Below are positions 7,668 to 15,468 of a DNA stretch of 64,000 nt, in pieces; position 1 is the first letter of the stretch; each line of letters starts with the position of its first letter. The stretch is from positions 213,608-277,607 of the forward strand of contig NZ_LMRA01000001.1 in assembly GCF_001424705.1 (NCBI RefSeq), read 5' to 3'. A program made the position numbers and the translations under genes. The notes below the pieces were generated by a model that saw only the letters and a list, made by a program, of their open reading frames with translations, did no database searches and was not told the DNA's origin. The DNA comes from Methylobacterium sp. Leaf465 (lineage in GTDB: Bacteria; Pseudomonadota; Alphaproteobacteria; Rhizobiales; Beijerinckiaceae).

Positions 7668-8495
7668 ATGACCACGCGACGCGACGGCCCGCCGGGGCCG
7701 AGGACGAACAAGCCCGGCTTTTCGCGCAGTCCCTTCCGGCGCGGGCCGCAGCAGAACCAGCGGGGCGCGGCGAGCGTCGCGGCGGCTGCCGGCGACCACG
7801 TCGTCCTCTACGGCTGGCACCCGGTGGCGCAGGCCCTGGCCAACGAGGGGCGCAAGCTGCACCGGCTGCTCGCCACCGAGAACGCCATGATCCGGCTCAC
7901 CGAGGAGATCGGGACGCTGCGGATCGATCCCGAGCTGGTGCGCCCGAGCGCGATCAACGCGCTGCTCGGACCCGACGCCGTGCACCAGGGCCTCTACCTG
8001 GAGGCCGACCCCCTGCCGGGGCCGGATCTCGACGAGCTGGGCGACGACGTGCTGCTCCTCGCCCTCGACCAGATCACCGATCCGCACAATGTCGGCGCCA
8101 TCGTGCGCACCGCCGCCGCCTTCGGGGTGGCGGGCATCATCACCACCGCGCGGCACTCGCCCAACGCCACGGGCGTGCTGGCCAAATCCGCCTCGGGCGG
8201 CCTGGAGCACGTGCCCCTGATCGTGGTCCGCAACCTATCGGACGCCCTGGTCGACCTCGGCAAGCGCGGCTTCACCCGGATCGGCCTCGATTCCGACGCC
8301 GAGACCGTACTGGACACCATCGGCCCGAAGCGCCCGGCCGTGATCGTGCTCGGGGCCGAGGGCAAGGGCCTGCGCCAGCGCACCCGCGACAACTGCGACG
8401 TGCTGGCCCGCATCCCCTTCAGCGGCGAGATCCGCAGCATCAACGTCTCGAACGCCGCCGCGATCACGCTCTACGCCCTCAGCCCCCGCGGCTGA
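7668..8495 (+). CDS. rlmB: 23S rRNA 2'-O-methyltransferase RlmB-type (SpoU/TrmH family)
   Basis: A SPOUT-class RNA methyltransferase that would methylate a ribose 2'-OH, most likely G2251 of 23S rRNA. A basic, Pro-rich N-terminal tail (about residues 1-40) precedes the substrate-binding domain (LYGWHPVAQAL, about 48-58). The C-terminal SPOUT domain carries the family motifs: DQITDPHNVGAIVRTA (from residue 134), GAEGKGL (229-235) and SINVSNAAAI (257-266), which form the knotted AdoMet site. ATG 7668 is chosen because it begins the basic tail and a longer frame to 7587 reads back into tRNA-flanking sequence. It is the first chromosomal gene beyond the tRNA. The exact target nucleotide is not provable here. 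Confidence 0.88.
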   Translation: MTTRRDGPPGPRTNKPGFSRSPFRRGPQQNQRGAASVAAAAGDHVVLYGWHPVAQALANEGRKLHRLLATENAMIRLTEEIGTLRIDPELVRPSAINALLGPDAVHQGLYLEADPLPGPDLDELGDDVLLLALDQITDPHNVGAIVRTAAAFGVAGIITTARHSPNATGVLAKSASGGLEHVPLIVVRNLSDALVDLGKRGFTRIGLDSDAETVLDTIGPKRPAVIVLGAEGKGLRQRTRDNCDVLARIPFSGEIRSINVSNAAAITLYALSPRG

Positions 8496-8506
8496 GTCAC
8501 ACCTGG

Positions 8507-8534
8507 GCGTTGGCGCCTCAGCGTTGGCGCCTCA
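8507..8534. repeat. 14-bp perfect tandem duplication at a stop codon
   Basis: GCGTTGGCGCCTCA occurs twice head to tail (8507-8520 and 8521-8534). The second copy contains the stop codon (minus-strand TGA at 8532-8534) of the CYTH-CHAD gene. It is probably a replication-slippage product, and the protein end is unaffected. Confidence 0.7.
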
Positions 8535-10109
8535 GCGCCAGAACGGCTTGACCGCCACGAGGTCCCCGTGGGCCTCGGCGGCCGCTTTCAGCAGCTTCCG
8601 GCCGTCGGCCTCGTTGTCGCCGGCCGCAAGGCCCGCGGCGAAGGCCGTTTCGCCGGGGATCTCCTGCGGGTCGGGCACCGCCACGAGGCTGGCCAGCACC
8701 GTGTGGGCGGTGGCCTGGTCGTTGAGGCTGCCGAGATGGTCCTGCAGGTCGGACAGGGCCGAGACGAAGGCCTTGTGGCGCTTGCGCAGCTTCTTCTCGG
8801 TGTAGAGGCTGGCGAAGAACTCCGCGCCGTAGCGAAGCTTCTTCGCCTCGATCCGGACGCGGTGGCGCTCCTCGGCCTCCTGGCGGTCGAGGTGGCGGCC
8901 ACGCTTGCGGATGCGGCGCAGGGCCTTGTCGAGCACCTCGGCGGCGAAGTCGCGCGCCGGCAAGTCGCGCGCCGGCACTCCGCGGTCCGGCACATCGCGG
9001 TCCGGGGCGGCCGGTCCGGTCCGCCAGGCGCCGGTCTCCAGCCAGGCGGCGACGTCGAGGACGAGGCCGCGCCATTCCTGCGATTCCAGGGTGGCGAGGA
9101 CGCCGTCATGGGCGCGGTCCCGCTCCGCCTCGAGGCGCCGGCGCAGGTCGTCGAGACCGGCCTCGTCCGGGCGCCTGGCCATCTCGGCCGGCAGGGTCTC
9201 GGCCAGGAACACGTCGAGGTTCCGGGCGTGGCCGAAGGGTTCGGTGATGCGCTTGATCTCGTCGCGCAGGGTCGCGGCCGTCGCGTCCTGCGCCAGGACC
9301 GGCTTGAACAGGGTGAGGGCCGAACGCAGGCGGCGCAGGGCGACCCGCAGCTGGTGCAGCGCTTCCACGTCCCGGTTGTGCAGGAAGACGTCCTCGTTGA
9401 GGCGCAGGTGGGACAGGCAGGCGAAGGCGATGGCGCGGAAGGCCTCGCCGGCCGTGGCGTCCGGCGCCAGCGAAACCGGCCGCGCCTTGCTCGGGCGCCG
9501 CAGGGTGCCGTCGCGGAGGCTGAAGCCGCGGGCCGACTTGCTCAGTGCCCCGAGGCGGAGCGGCACGGTCTCGGCCAGGGCCTGGGCCAGGGTGAACAGG
9601 TCCTCCGACCGGCCCTCCTTGAGTTCGAGTTCGAGCTCCCACAGGGGCGCGTCGCCGTTCGGGGTCTCGATCCGACCCTCGTCGAAGGCGACCTCGATCC
9701 GCGAGGCTCCGTAGCGCACCGAGCGGCTGCGCCGCTCCACCAGGGTGGCGAAGGTGGGGGACAGCTCCGGCGCCTCGGCGTCCGCCAGCACCTCCGGCAC
9801 CGGCGTCTCGGAGACCTGCGACAGGTCGGGCGCGTTCCCCGCGACGGGCGCCTCCCATTCCGAGCGGTCGAACAGGCCGGGGGCGGTGGCGGCGGCCTTC
9901 ACGGTCTGGACGAACGTCTCGCCGTCGCGGCGGACCCGCAGGGTCAGCCCGGCCGCACGCAGGTCGCCGGCGGCCGTGTCGAAGTAGGTGGAGGTGAGGA
10001 GGCGGGAGTCCTCCGAGCCTTCCGCCTGCAGGAAGGGATGGCGGCTCAGCTCCGCGAGGTCGCTGCCCTCGCATTCCAGCTTCAACTCGATCTCACGCGG
10101 CGCGACCAT
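8532..10109 (-). CDS. CYTH and CHAD domain protein, 525 aa
   Basis: The N-terminus APREIELKLE holds the ExExK signature of the CYTH (triphosphate tunnel) fold, which binds triphosphate or polyphosphate with metal. Charged strands follow (LTLRVRRDGETFVQTVK, SVRYGASRIEVAFDEG) to about residue 200. The C-terminal half (about 225-525) is a CHAD helical domain: conserved-His helices HLRLNEDVFLHNRDVEALHQ and RVALRRLRSALTLFKPV, then RRIRKRGRHLD and HRVRIEAKKLRYGAEFFA. CHAD domains bind polyphosphate granules. ATG 10109 is preferred over the 10214 extension because it immediately precedes the CYTH strand. The gene is convergent with rlmB. The substrate is unknown. Confidence 0.88.
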   Translation of the reverse strand: MVAPREIELKLECEGSDLAELSRHPFLQAEGSEDSRLLTSTYFDTAAGDLRAAGLTLRVRRDGETFVQTVKAAATAPGLFDRSEWEAPVAGNAPDLSQVSETPVPEVLADAEAPELSPTFATLVERRSRSVRYGASRIEVAFDEGRIETPNGDAPLWELELELKEGRSEDLFTLAQALAETVPLRLGALSKSARGFSLRDGTLRRPSKARPVSLAPDATAGEAFRAIAFACLSHLRLNEDVFLHNRDVEALHQLRVALRRLRSALTLFKPVLAQDATAATLRDEIKRITEPFGHARNLDVFLAETLPAEMARRPDEAGLDDLRRRLEAERDRAHDGVLATLESQEWRGLVLDVAAWLETGAWRTGPAAPDRDVPDRGVPARDLPARDFAAEVLDKALRRIRKRGRHLDRQEAEERHRVRIEAKKLRYGAEFFASLYTEKKLRKRHKAFVSALSDLQDHLGSLNDQATAHTVLASLVAVPDPQEIPGETAFAAGLAAGDNEADGRKLLKAAAEAHGDLVAVKPFWR

Positions 10110-10357
10110 GATGTGTCCCAAGTTTCGGCCCCGATCCGTCGTCCCCGACGGGGCGGCGGGCCCCCAGCGATCGGGACAAGCCCGGCCCGCGGCAACCGTT
10201 CCGTGCGGAATCACCAGCCACCGTCGTCGGTTATGGAGCAGGGCGACCCGGACGCGCGACTGAATTCGTGACGATTTTCATTCGCCCCCGGCGCCGAGTG
10301 GTGTAGCGGGAGGAACCGGCCCGGGGCCGGCGGGAACGAGACTCGTTGGGCGTGGTG

Positions 10358-11104
10358 ATGAATCGGGAGCGGCTGAGGGCCGACCGCCTGCTGGTGGAAC
10401 GGGGCCTCTTCGAGAGCCGCGCCCGGGCCCAGGCCGCCATCGCGGCGGGTCTCGTCCGGGCGGACGACCAGCCGGTGACGCGGGCCTCCGACCTCCTCGC
10501 CCGGGACGCGCGCCTCGTGGCGTCCGCCCCCCATCCGTTCGTGTCCCGCGGCGGGCTGAAGCTCGATGCCGCCCTCGACGCCTTCGGCTTCGACCCGGCG
10601 GGCCGCGTCTGCCTCGATGTCGGGGCCTCGACCGGCGGCTTCACCGACGCGCTGCTGGCGCGGGGCGCCGCCCACGTCTACGCCGTCGACGTGGGACGCG
10701 ACCAGCTCCACGTCTCCCTCCGGGACGACGCCCGCGTCACCAGCCTGGAGGGCACCGATGCCCGCAGCCTCGACCGCGCCGCGATCCCGCGCCCCCCGGA
10801 CCTCTGCGCCATCGACGTCAGCTTCATCTCCCTCCGGCTGATCCTGCCGGCCCTCCTGCCGCTGCTGGCCCCCGGCGCCGACCTCGCGGCGCTGATCAAG
10901 CCGCAATTCGAGGCCGGGCGCGACCGGGTCGGGCGCGGCGGGATCGTCCGCGATCCCGCCATCCACGACGCCGTCTGCGCCGAGATCCGCGCCGCCCTCG
11001 AGGCTCTGGGGCTTCAGATCCTCGGCCTCATCCCGTCACCCGTCGCCGGCGGCGACGGCAACCGCGAGTTCCTGATCGGGGCGCGCCTGGACCCACGACC
11101 ATGA
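10358..11104 (+). CDS. tlyA: TlyA family rRNA 2'-O-methyltransferase
   Basis: An N-terminal S4 RNA-binding domain (LRADRLLVERGLFESRARAQ, about residues 5-65) is joined to an FtsJ/RrmJ-like Rossmann methyltransferase. Visible motifs are FVSRGGLKLDAAL (catalytic Lys), CLDVGASTGGFTDALLARGA (AdoMet loop), DVSFISLRLILPAL (catalytic Asp) and LIKPQFEAGRD (second Lys), matching the K-D-K-E tetrad with a downstream Glu. TlyA enzymes methylate 2'-OH groups in 16S and/or 23S rRNA. ATG 10358 is chosen over an upstream TTG 10346 and two GTGs because the S4 domain begins right after it. The stop overlaps the next start (ATGA at 11101-11104). Confidence 0.9.
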   Translation: MNRERLRADRLLVERGLFESRARAQAAIAAGLVRADDQPVTRASDLLARDARLVASAPHPFVSRGGLKLDAALDAFGFDPAGRVCLDVGASTGGFTDALLARGAAHVYAVDVGRDQLHVSLRDDARVTSLEGTDARSLDRAAIPRPPDLCAIDVSFISLRLILPALLPLLAPGADLAALIKPQFEAGRDRVGRGGIVRDPAIHDAVCAEIRAALEALGLQILGLIPSPVAGGDGNREFLIGARLDPRP

Positions 11105-12369
11105 CCGAGCCGGACACCCAGCCGACCCCCGAGACCCTGGAGATCCGCCGCCTCGGCGCCCGCGGCGACGGGCTGGCCGAGGACGGCACCGCCGTCGCCC
11201 TGGCGCTGCCGGGGGAGCGCGTCACGGTGCTGCGGGCGGGCACGCGCGGGACGCTCGTCGATGTTCTGCACGCCTCGCCGGATCGCATCGCGCCGTTCTG
11301 CCCGTATTTCGGCACCTGCGGCGGCTGCACCGTGCAGCACCTCGCGCCCGGGCCCTACGCCGCCTGGAAGCGGGACCACCTCGTCCAGGCGCTGTCCCAT
11401 GCGGGGCTCGCCGTCGCGCCGGAGCCGCTGGTCGATGCCCGCGGGGCCGGGCGGCGGCGCCTCACCCTGCACGTGCGGGCCATCGAGGGCCGGGCGCAGG
11501 CCGGGCTGATGGCGGCGCGCAGCCACGACCTCGTCGCCATCGACCATTGCCCGATCACCGTGGCGGCCCTGCACCGGGCGCCCCAGGTGGCGACGGCCCT
11601 GAGCGCGCCGCTCGGGCACGGCCGCAAGCCCCTCGACGTCGCCGTCAGCGCCACCGAGGCCGGCCTCGACGTCGACATCCGCGGGCACGGACCCGCCGCC
11701 GAGGGAGTTCGCGCGGCGCTGGTGCGCCTCGCCGGAGACCTCGACCTCGCGCGCCTCTCGCTGCACGGAGAGGTGCTGGTGGAGCGCCGGGCTCCGGCGG
11801 TCACCAGCGCGGGCCTGCGGCTGGTGCCGCCGGCCGGCGGTTTCCTCCAGGCCACGGAGGAGGGCGAGCGGGTGCTGACCGAGGCCGTGGTGGCGGCCCT
11901 CGACAAGAAGACGAAGCGGGTCGTCGACCTCTTCTCCGGCAGCGGACCGTTCAGCCTCGCCATGGCGCGCAGCCGGGACGTCCATGCCGTCGAGGGCGAG
12001 GCGGCGGCCCTGGACAGCCTCGACCGGGCCGTGCGCGCGGTGCCGGGCCTGCGCCGGGTCACCACCGAGCGCCGCGACCTGTTCCGCCGGCCGCTGCTGG
12101 CCCTCGAACTCGACGCCTACGATGCCGTGGTGTTCGATCCGCCCCGGGCGGGCGCGGGCGCGCAGGCGGCCCGGATCGCTGAATCGAAGGTGCCGCTGGT
12201 GATCGGGGTCGCCTGCGACGCCGGCACCTTCGCGCGGGATGCCGCGACCCTGGTGTCGGGCGGCTACACCCTGGAGCGGGTGATTCCGGTCGACCAGTTC
12301 GCCTATTCGGGCCATCTGGAAATGGTCGGGGTGTTCCGCCGCCCGCCGCCACCCCGCAAGCGCCTGTAG
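11101..12369 (+). CDS. Iron-sulfur RNA m5U methyltransferase, RlmD/RumA type
   Basis: A class I methyltransferase that would methylate uridine C5 in rRNA or tRNA, translationally coupled to tlyA. The N-terminus looks like a reduced TRAM domain (IRRLGARGDGLAED). Four cysteines fit the iron-sulfur pattern of RumA/RlmC: Cys67, Cys73, Cys76 (C-P-Y-F-G-T-C-G-G-C) and Cys150 (DHCPITV). The Rossmann loop is DLFSGSGPFSLAMA, motif IV reads VVFDPPRAGAGAQA, and the presumed nucleophile is Cys372 in GVACDAGTFARDA, followed by a C-terminal P-V-D-Q-F segment ending with HLEMVGVF as in RlmD. The exact target base is unresolved. Confidence 0.85.
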   Translation: MTEPDTQPTPETLEIRRLGARGDGLAEDGTAVALALPGERVTVLRAGTRGTLVDVLHASPDRIAPFCPYFGTCGGCTVQHLAPGPYAAWKRDHLVQALSHAGLAVAPEPLVDARGAGRRRLTLHVRAIEGRAQAGLMAARSHDLVAIDHCPITVAALHRAPQVATALSAPLGHGRKPLDVAVSATEAGLDVDIRGHGPAAEGVRAALVRLAGDLDLARLSLHGEVLVERRAPAVTSAGLRLVPPAGGFLQATEEGERVLTEAVVAALDKKTKRVVDLFSGSGPFSLAMARSRDVHAVEGEAAALDSLDRAVRAVPGLRRVTTERRDLFRRPLLALELDAYDAVVFDPPRAGAGAQAARIAESKVPLVIGVACDAGTFARDAATLVSGGYTLERVIPVDQFAYSGHLEMVGVFRRPPPPRKRL

Positions 12370-12413
12370 CCGCAGCGCTCGACAACCGCCGGGCCGCTCT
12401 TAGGTAGAAGGGC

Positions 12414-12869
12414 ATGCGCGTGATTCGTCCCACCCTGGCCGCGACCCTCGGCCTCCTCGCCCTCGCCGGACCCGCCGCGGCGGATCCCTGCGGAGACCTC
12501 ATCGACCGGGTGGTGGCCGAGACCCAGGCCACCCTGGTCAAGCGGACGGCGGACTTCGCGGAATTCAGCGCCCCCGACGGGATCGGGATGACGCTGGCCT
12601 GCGGCGAGCTCTCGGCCACCGGCGTCCAGTTCCGGGGCACGCCACTCCCCGCTGGCTACTTCGATCTGTTCGGACGGGCGGGCCACGCCGTCACGGGCCT
12701 CGCGTCCGAGGACTTGGCGCAGGCGGCCCGGACGGCCCGCACCGCCGCCGCCACGACGCGGCACAGCAACGTCGATGCCGGGAAGGTCCTCGTGACCTGC
12801 TCCCTCTCCGGATCGCGCGAAGCGCCCGTCACCGCCTGCGCGGTGATCGAGCGCGACGAGCGCCGCTGA
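12414..12869 (+). CDS. Secreted hypothetical protein, 151 aa
   Basis: The N-terminus is basic then hydrophobic (MRVIRPTLAATLGLLALAGP) and ends in AAADPC, a normal signal peptide cleaving near residue 23. The mature part has four cysteines (in DPCGDLI, LACGEL, LVTCSL, VTACAVIE), suggesting disulfides in the periplasm. A hydrophobic-rich C-terminal strand VTACAVIERDERR ends the protein. No family recognised. It starts 44 bases downstream of the RNA methylase gene and could share its transcript. Lineage-specific, I think. Confidence 0.6.
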   Translation: MRVIRPTLAATLGLLALAGPAAADPCGDLIDRVVAETQATLVKRTADFAEFSAPDGIGMTLACGELSATGVQFRGTPLPAGYFDLFGRAGHAVTGLASEDLAQAARTARTAAATTRHSNVDAGKVLVTCSLSGSREAPVTACAVIERDERR

Positions 12870-12876
12870 GCCTCGT

Positions 12877-12954
12877 TCAGGACCTCATGGCGAGGACCAT
12901 GTAGCCGGAATACAGGAGGGCTGCGGCTAGCAGGAGGTAGACGTTCGGTTCCAT
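12877..12954 (-). CDS. Small single-pass membrane protein, 25 aa
   Basis: A minus-strand frame from ATG (12952-12954) to TGA (12877-12879) encodes MEPNVYLLLAAALLYSGYMV followed by LAMRS. Almost the whole peptide is one hydrophobic helix with a positively charged C-terminus, a typical small membrane protein. An AGGAC element lies a few bases before the start. It is too short for an unconditional call, but base 12880-12960 holds nothing else and the composition is unlike random GC-rich translation. Confidence 0.45.
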   Translation of the reverse strand: MEPNVYLLLAAALLYSGYMVLAMRS

Positions 12955-13107
12955 GGCGTCCTGTTAGGCCGCCCGGGCGCCGTGGGTCGAGCGGACGCGC
13001 TGCCGCTGCGGCATCCGGTTCGCTTCAGACATCGTTAACCCTGTTCAGCCGAACGATGGCGGCCGGCATGGCCGATCCCCACGCCGTCGAATCGCACCGA
13101 GGAGCCG

Positions 13108-13512
13108 ATGCCCCGTTCCCGTTCCGCAGCCCTGGCGATCGCGGGTAGCCTGACCGCCCTCGCGCCTGCTATCGGGGTCCTGACGGGCGGCCCGGCCCTC
13201 GCTGAGGAACCGCTGTTCATCCGCATCCGCCCCGGCGGCGAGGCGAGCGTCGGCTCCGGTGGGTCCGGCGCCTTCGACGACGCCGCGGCCCAGGCGGCGC
13301 GGGCCCGCAGCGAGGCGGTCTGGCAGCGGGCCGAAGCCCGGTCCCGCATCGCCATCGCCTCGGTCTGCACCGGCTGCCTCGCGGCCGTGCCGCCCTCCTC
13401 GGTGCCGGTCGCCGCACCGCCCGCCCGCGCCGATGCGGGCGGCCTCACGCCCCTCGCGGCCGATTCGCCGGCCGTTCTCCCTCCGCCCCTCGCACAGGCA
13501 GATGCCCCATGA
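13108..13512 (+). CDS. Secreted Ala/Pro-rich hypothetical protein, 134 aa
   Basis: A signal peptide of about 30 residues (MPRSRSAALAIAGSLTALA, then a hydrophobic run ending GGPALA) precedes EEPLFIRIRPGGEASVG. The mature chain has an Ala-rich helix (AFDDAAAQAARARSEAVWQR), a short CTGC motif (SVCTGCLAAV), and a Pro/Ala-rich disordered tail. The CTGC pair could form a disulfide or bind a metal. No recognised family. Its stop overlaps the next start (ATGA at 13509-13512), so it is cotranscribed with the 13509 gene. Confidence 0.55.
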   Translation: MPRSRSAALAIAGSLTALAPAIGVLTGGPALAEEPLFIRIRPGGEASVGSGGSGAFDDAAAQAARARSEAVWQRAEARSRIAIASVCTGCLAAVPPSSVPVAAPPARADAGGLTPLAADSPAVLPPPLAQADAP

Positions 13513-13910
13513 CGCAGGCTCACCCGACCAGCGGCGCCGTTCCCGATCCGGATTGCCCGGTCTCCCTCGAACTCCTCGGCCAGGTCTACCGGGCGGACGA
13601 GGAGGACCTGCCGGAGATCCTGGAGGCGATGTCCACGACGACGCGCGCGCGCCTCGCCGTCTACCTCTACGGCAAGAGCCACATGCACCAGCTCGGCCTG
13701 CGGGTCGCGCGGGCCTGCGAGCGCGAGGATCTCGTGCGCGTCGCGGACGAGATCGGTTCGGTGGTCTACGGCCAGTCCCGCCTGAAGCCGGCGCGCCCGG
13801 CGACGCCGAGCCCGGCCGCCGCCCCGCCGAAGAAGATCAGCCTCGGCGGATCGGGCACGAAGAAGATCAGCCTCGGCGGCTCCGGCGCGAAGAACCGCCT
13901 GTTCGACTGA
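13509..13910 (+). CDS. Hypothetical protein with duplicated C-terminal KKISLGGSG motif, 133 aa
   Basis: The N-terminal 90 residues look like a compact helical domain (ELLGQVYRADEEDLPEILEA, LRVARACEREDLVRVADEIG). The C-terminal tail carries KKISLGGSG twice in tandem with a single residue between (about residues 112-130), and then ends KNRLFD. Repeats of this kind can be short binding or phosphorylation motifs, but no partner is evident. Coupled to the secreted 13108 gene by ATGA. The protein lacks a signal peptide, so it should be cytoplasmic. Not recognised. Confidence 0.6.
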   Translation: MTQAHPTSGAVPDPDCPVSLELLGQVYRADEEDLPEILEAMSTTTRARLAVYLYGKSHMHQLGLRVARACEREDLVRVADEIGSVVYGQSRLKPARPATPSPAAAPPKKISLGGSGTKKISLGGSGAKNRLFD

Positions 13911-14003
13911 GCGAACGGGTCCCCAGCCCGGATACCGGGCGCGGGACCCTATCGGTAAGGCCGAGCCGCCAAGCCGGCTCGGCGCGACCTATCTTGAGAG
14001 TGG

Positions 14004-14270
14004 ATGCTGATGTTCGGTTCGTGGTGGAAGCTCGGCATGGACGCGACCCTGCTCGCGATGGAATCGCAGCAGGTCATCGCCCTGCGCCTCGCCAAGCTGG
14101 CGACGGGCGGTGCCGCGGCCCAGGCCGAGGCCCAGCACATGGTCACCGAGAAGATCATGGCCGCCCAGGAGGCCGCCCTGCTGATCGCCACCGGCGGCTC
14201 CACCGCCGGGGTCGTGGCCGGCTACCGGCGGAAGGTCCGCGCCAACGCCCGACGCCTGTCCCAGGGCTGA
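14004..14270 (+). CDS. Conserved hypothetical helical protein, 88 aa
   Basis: ATG 14004 starts a small protein with two amphipathic helices. FGSWWKLGMDATLLAMESQQ is followed by VIALRLAKLATGGAAAQAEA, then an Ala-rich stretch LLIATGGSTAGVVAGY, and a basic tail (RRKVRANARRL). A composition rich in Ala/Leu with a Trp pair near the start is seen in small phasin-like or polyhydroxyalkanoate-associated proteins of Rhizobiales, but I cannot assign it. No signal peptide. Followed by a DUF2934 gene about 95 bases downstream. Confidence 0.55.
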   Translation: MLMFGSWWKLGMDATLLAMESQQVIALRLAKLATGGAAAQAEAQHMVTEKIMAAQEAALLIATGGSTAGVVAGYRRKVRANARRLSQG

Positions 14271-14364
14271 GCACCCGCCGCCATGCCGGGGCGGTTAACG
14301 CCCGCTTAACCATCCGGTTTCATCCTCGCCCGGGACGTCGGAACCGATCGGACGAGGAGACAGC

Positions 14365-14865
14365 ATGAACCCCTTCGAGCAGCAGGTGCGCGAACGCGCC
14401 TATTACATCTGGGAAGACGAGGGCCGCGTGTTCGGCCAGGCGGAGGCGCACTGGCTGCGCGCCGAGATCGAGCTCCTGACCCCGTCGCGGATGGGCATCG
14501 AGGTGATCCAGGCCGCCACCGCGGACGTCACCCTCTCGGCCAGCCCGGCCGCCGTCCTCGCCGAGACTCTCAAGGCCAAGCCGAGCCGCAGCCGCAGCGC
14601 CGGCGCCAAGGTCGAGACGAAGGCGAAGGCCGCCGCCGACACGAAGGCCACCAAGCCGGTGGCCGCGAAGGCGCCCGCTGCCAAGACGGCCACTGCCAAG
14701 ACTGTCGCTGCCAAGACCGCCGCTGCCAAGACCGCCGCTGCCAAGACGCCCGCCGCCGAGAAGGCCACCGTGGCCAAGGCTGCCGTGGCCAAGGCTGCGG
14801 TGACCAAGACGCCCCGGGCTCCCGCCCGCGGCCGCGTGGTCGAGAGCGTCGCCACCGTTCACTGA
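14365..14865 (+). CDS. DUF2934 protein with lysine/alanine-rich H1-like tail, 166 aa
   Basis: Residues 1-40 fit DUF2934: VRERAYYIWEDEGRVFGQAE followed by HWLRAE, which contains the usual R-A-Y-x-x-W-E and G-x-x-E-x-H-W-L motif. The rest is low complexity. About residues 85-150 are made of AKT/AAK units with conserved Lys spacing, like the C-terminal tails of bacterial histone H1-like (HctB/AlgP) proteins, suggesting DNA or RNA binding. DUF2934 has no known function. The gene ends 46 bases before a clear terminator hairpin. The tail repeats are encoded by near-identical AAG-ACC-GCC type codons, so length polymorphism is likely between strains. Confidence 0.8.
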   Translation: MNPFEQQVRERAYYIWEDEGRVFGQAEAHWLRAEIELLTPSRMGIEVIQAATADVTLSASPAAVLAETLKAKPSRSRSAGAKVETKAKAAADTKATKPVAAKAPAAKTATAKTVAAKTAAAKTAAAKTPAAEKATVAKAAVAKAAVTKTPRAPARGRVVESVATVH

Positions 14866-14910
14866 GACGCGCGGGCCGGAGCCTTCCGGCCCCGCCCCCG
14901 GACGAATCAG

Positions 14911-14945
14911 AGCCCGCTTCACCGGACCGGTGGGGCGGGCTTTTC
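14911..14945 (+). terminator. Rho-independent terminator after the DUF2934 gene
   Basis: AGCCCGC (14911-14917) pairs with GCGGGCT ending at 14941, with an inner CACCGG/CCGGTG stem, followed by TTTTC. It lies about 46 bases after the stop at 14865, the expected place. Confidence 0.65.
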
Positions 14946-15072
14946 GCTGGCCGCGGAGGCAGCCTCCACGCGAGGGACGCCGGAACGAAGGAAAACCTTG
15001 ACCGTTGTCACGCCAGATCCAGAGACGTGGCCGCGGCCCTGAGGGCCGTGCGCCTTCCCAGGCGAGGCTTCC

Positions 15073-15360
15073 ATGAAGACGACGATCGCGACCCTTCTGG
15101 CCCTCGGGGTGGCCGGCCTGCCGCTCGCCGCCCTGGCGGGACCCGGCGGCCTGCGCGGCGGCCCCGCGCTCCTCGACGTCGACACCACCGGCGGCGTCGG
15201 CGGACGGGCGCCCTGGAGCAAGCCCTACGAGTATGATTCCGGCGGCGACAACGATCGCCGTCCGGAGCTGCCCTATTACCAGCAGGGCCGCGGCCAGCAG
15301 ACCGGCGGTCCAGCCCGCAACCTCCTGCCCGACGACGGCCTGCACATCTTTCCCCGCTGA
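15073..15360 (+). CDS. Secreted hypothetical protein, 95 aa
   Basis: A signal peptide MKTTIATLLALGVAGLPLAA ending in ALAG precedes GPGGLRGGPALLDVD. The mature part is polar and rich in Gly, Asp and aromatic residues (WSKPYEYDSGGDNDRRPELP, then YYQQGRGQQ), with no cysteine, consistent with a small disordered periplasmic or surface protein. No family recognised. It sits between a terminator and the HAD gene. Confidence 0.55.
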   Translation: MKTTIATLLALGVAGLPLAALAGPGGLRGGPALLDVDTTGGVGGRAPWSKPYEYDSGGDNDRRPELPYYQQGRGQQTGGPARNLLPDDGLHIFPR

Positions 15361-15468
15361 GCCCGCCGAACGAATCCCGCCATCCCGGCGGAACGGCCGG
15401 GAGAGCCATCCGTTCGCCCAGGGAGCCCCGGCCTGTCCGCCGGCGTGCAACCGGTTCGGGATGACGCG

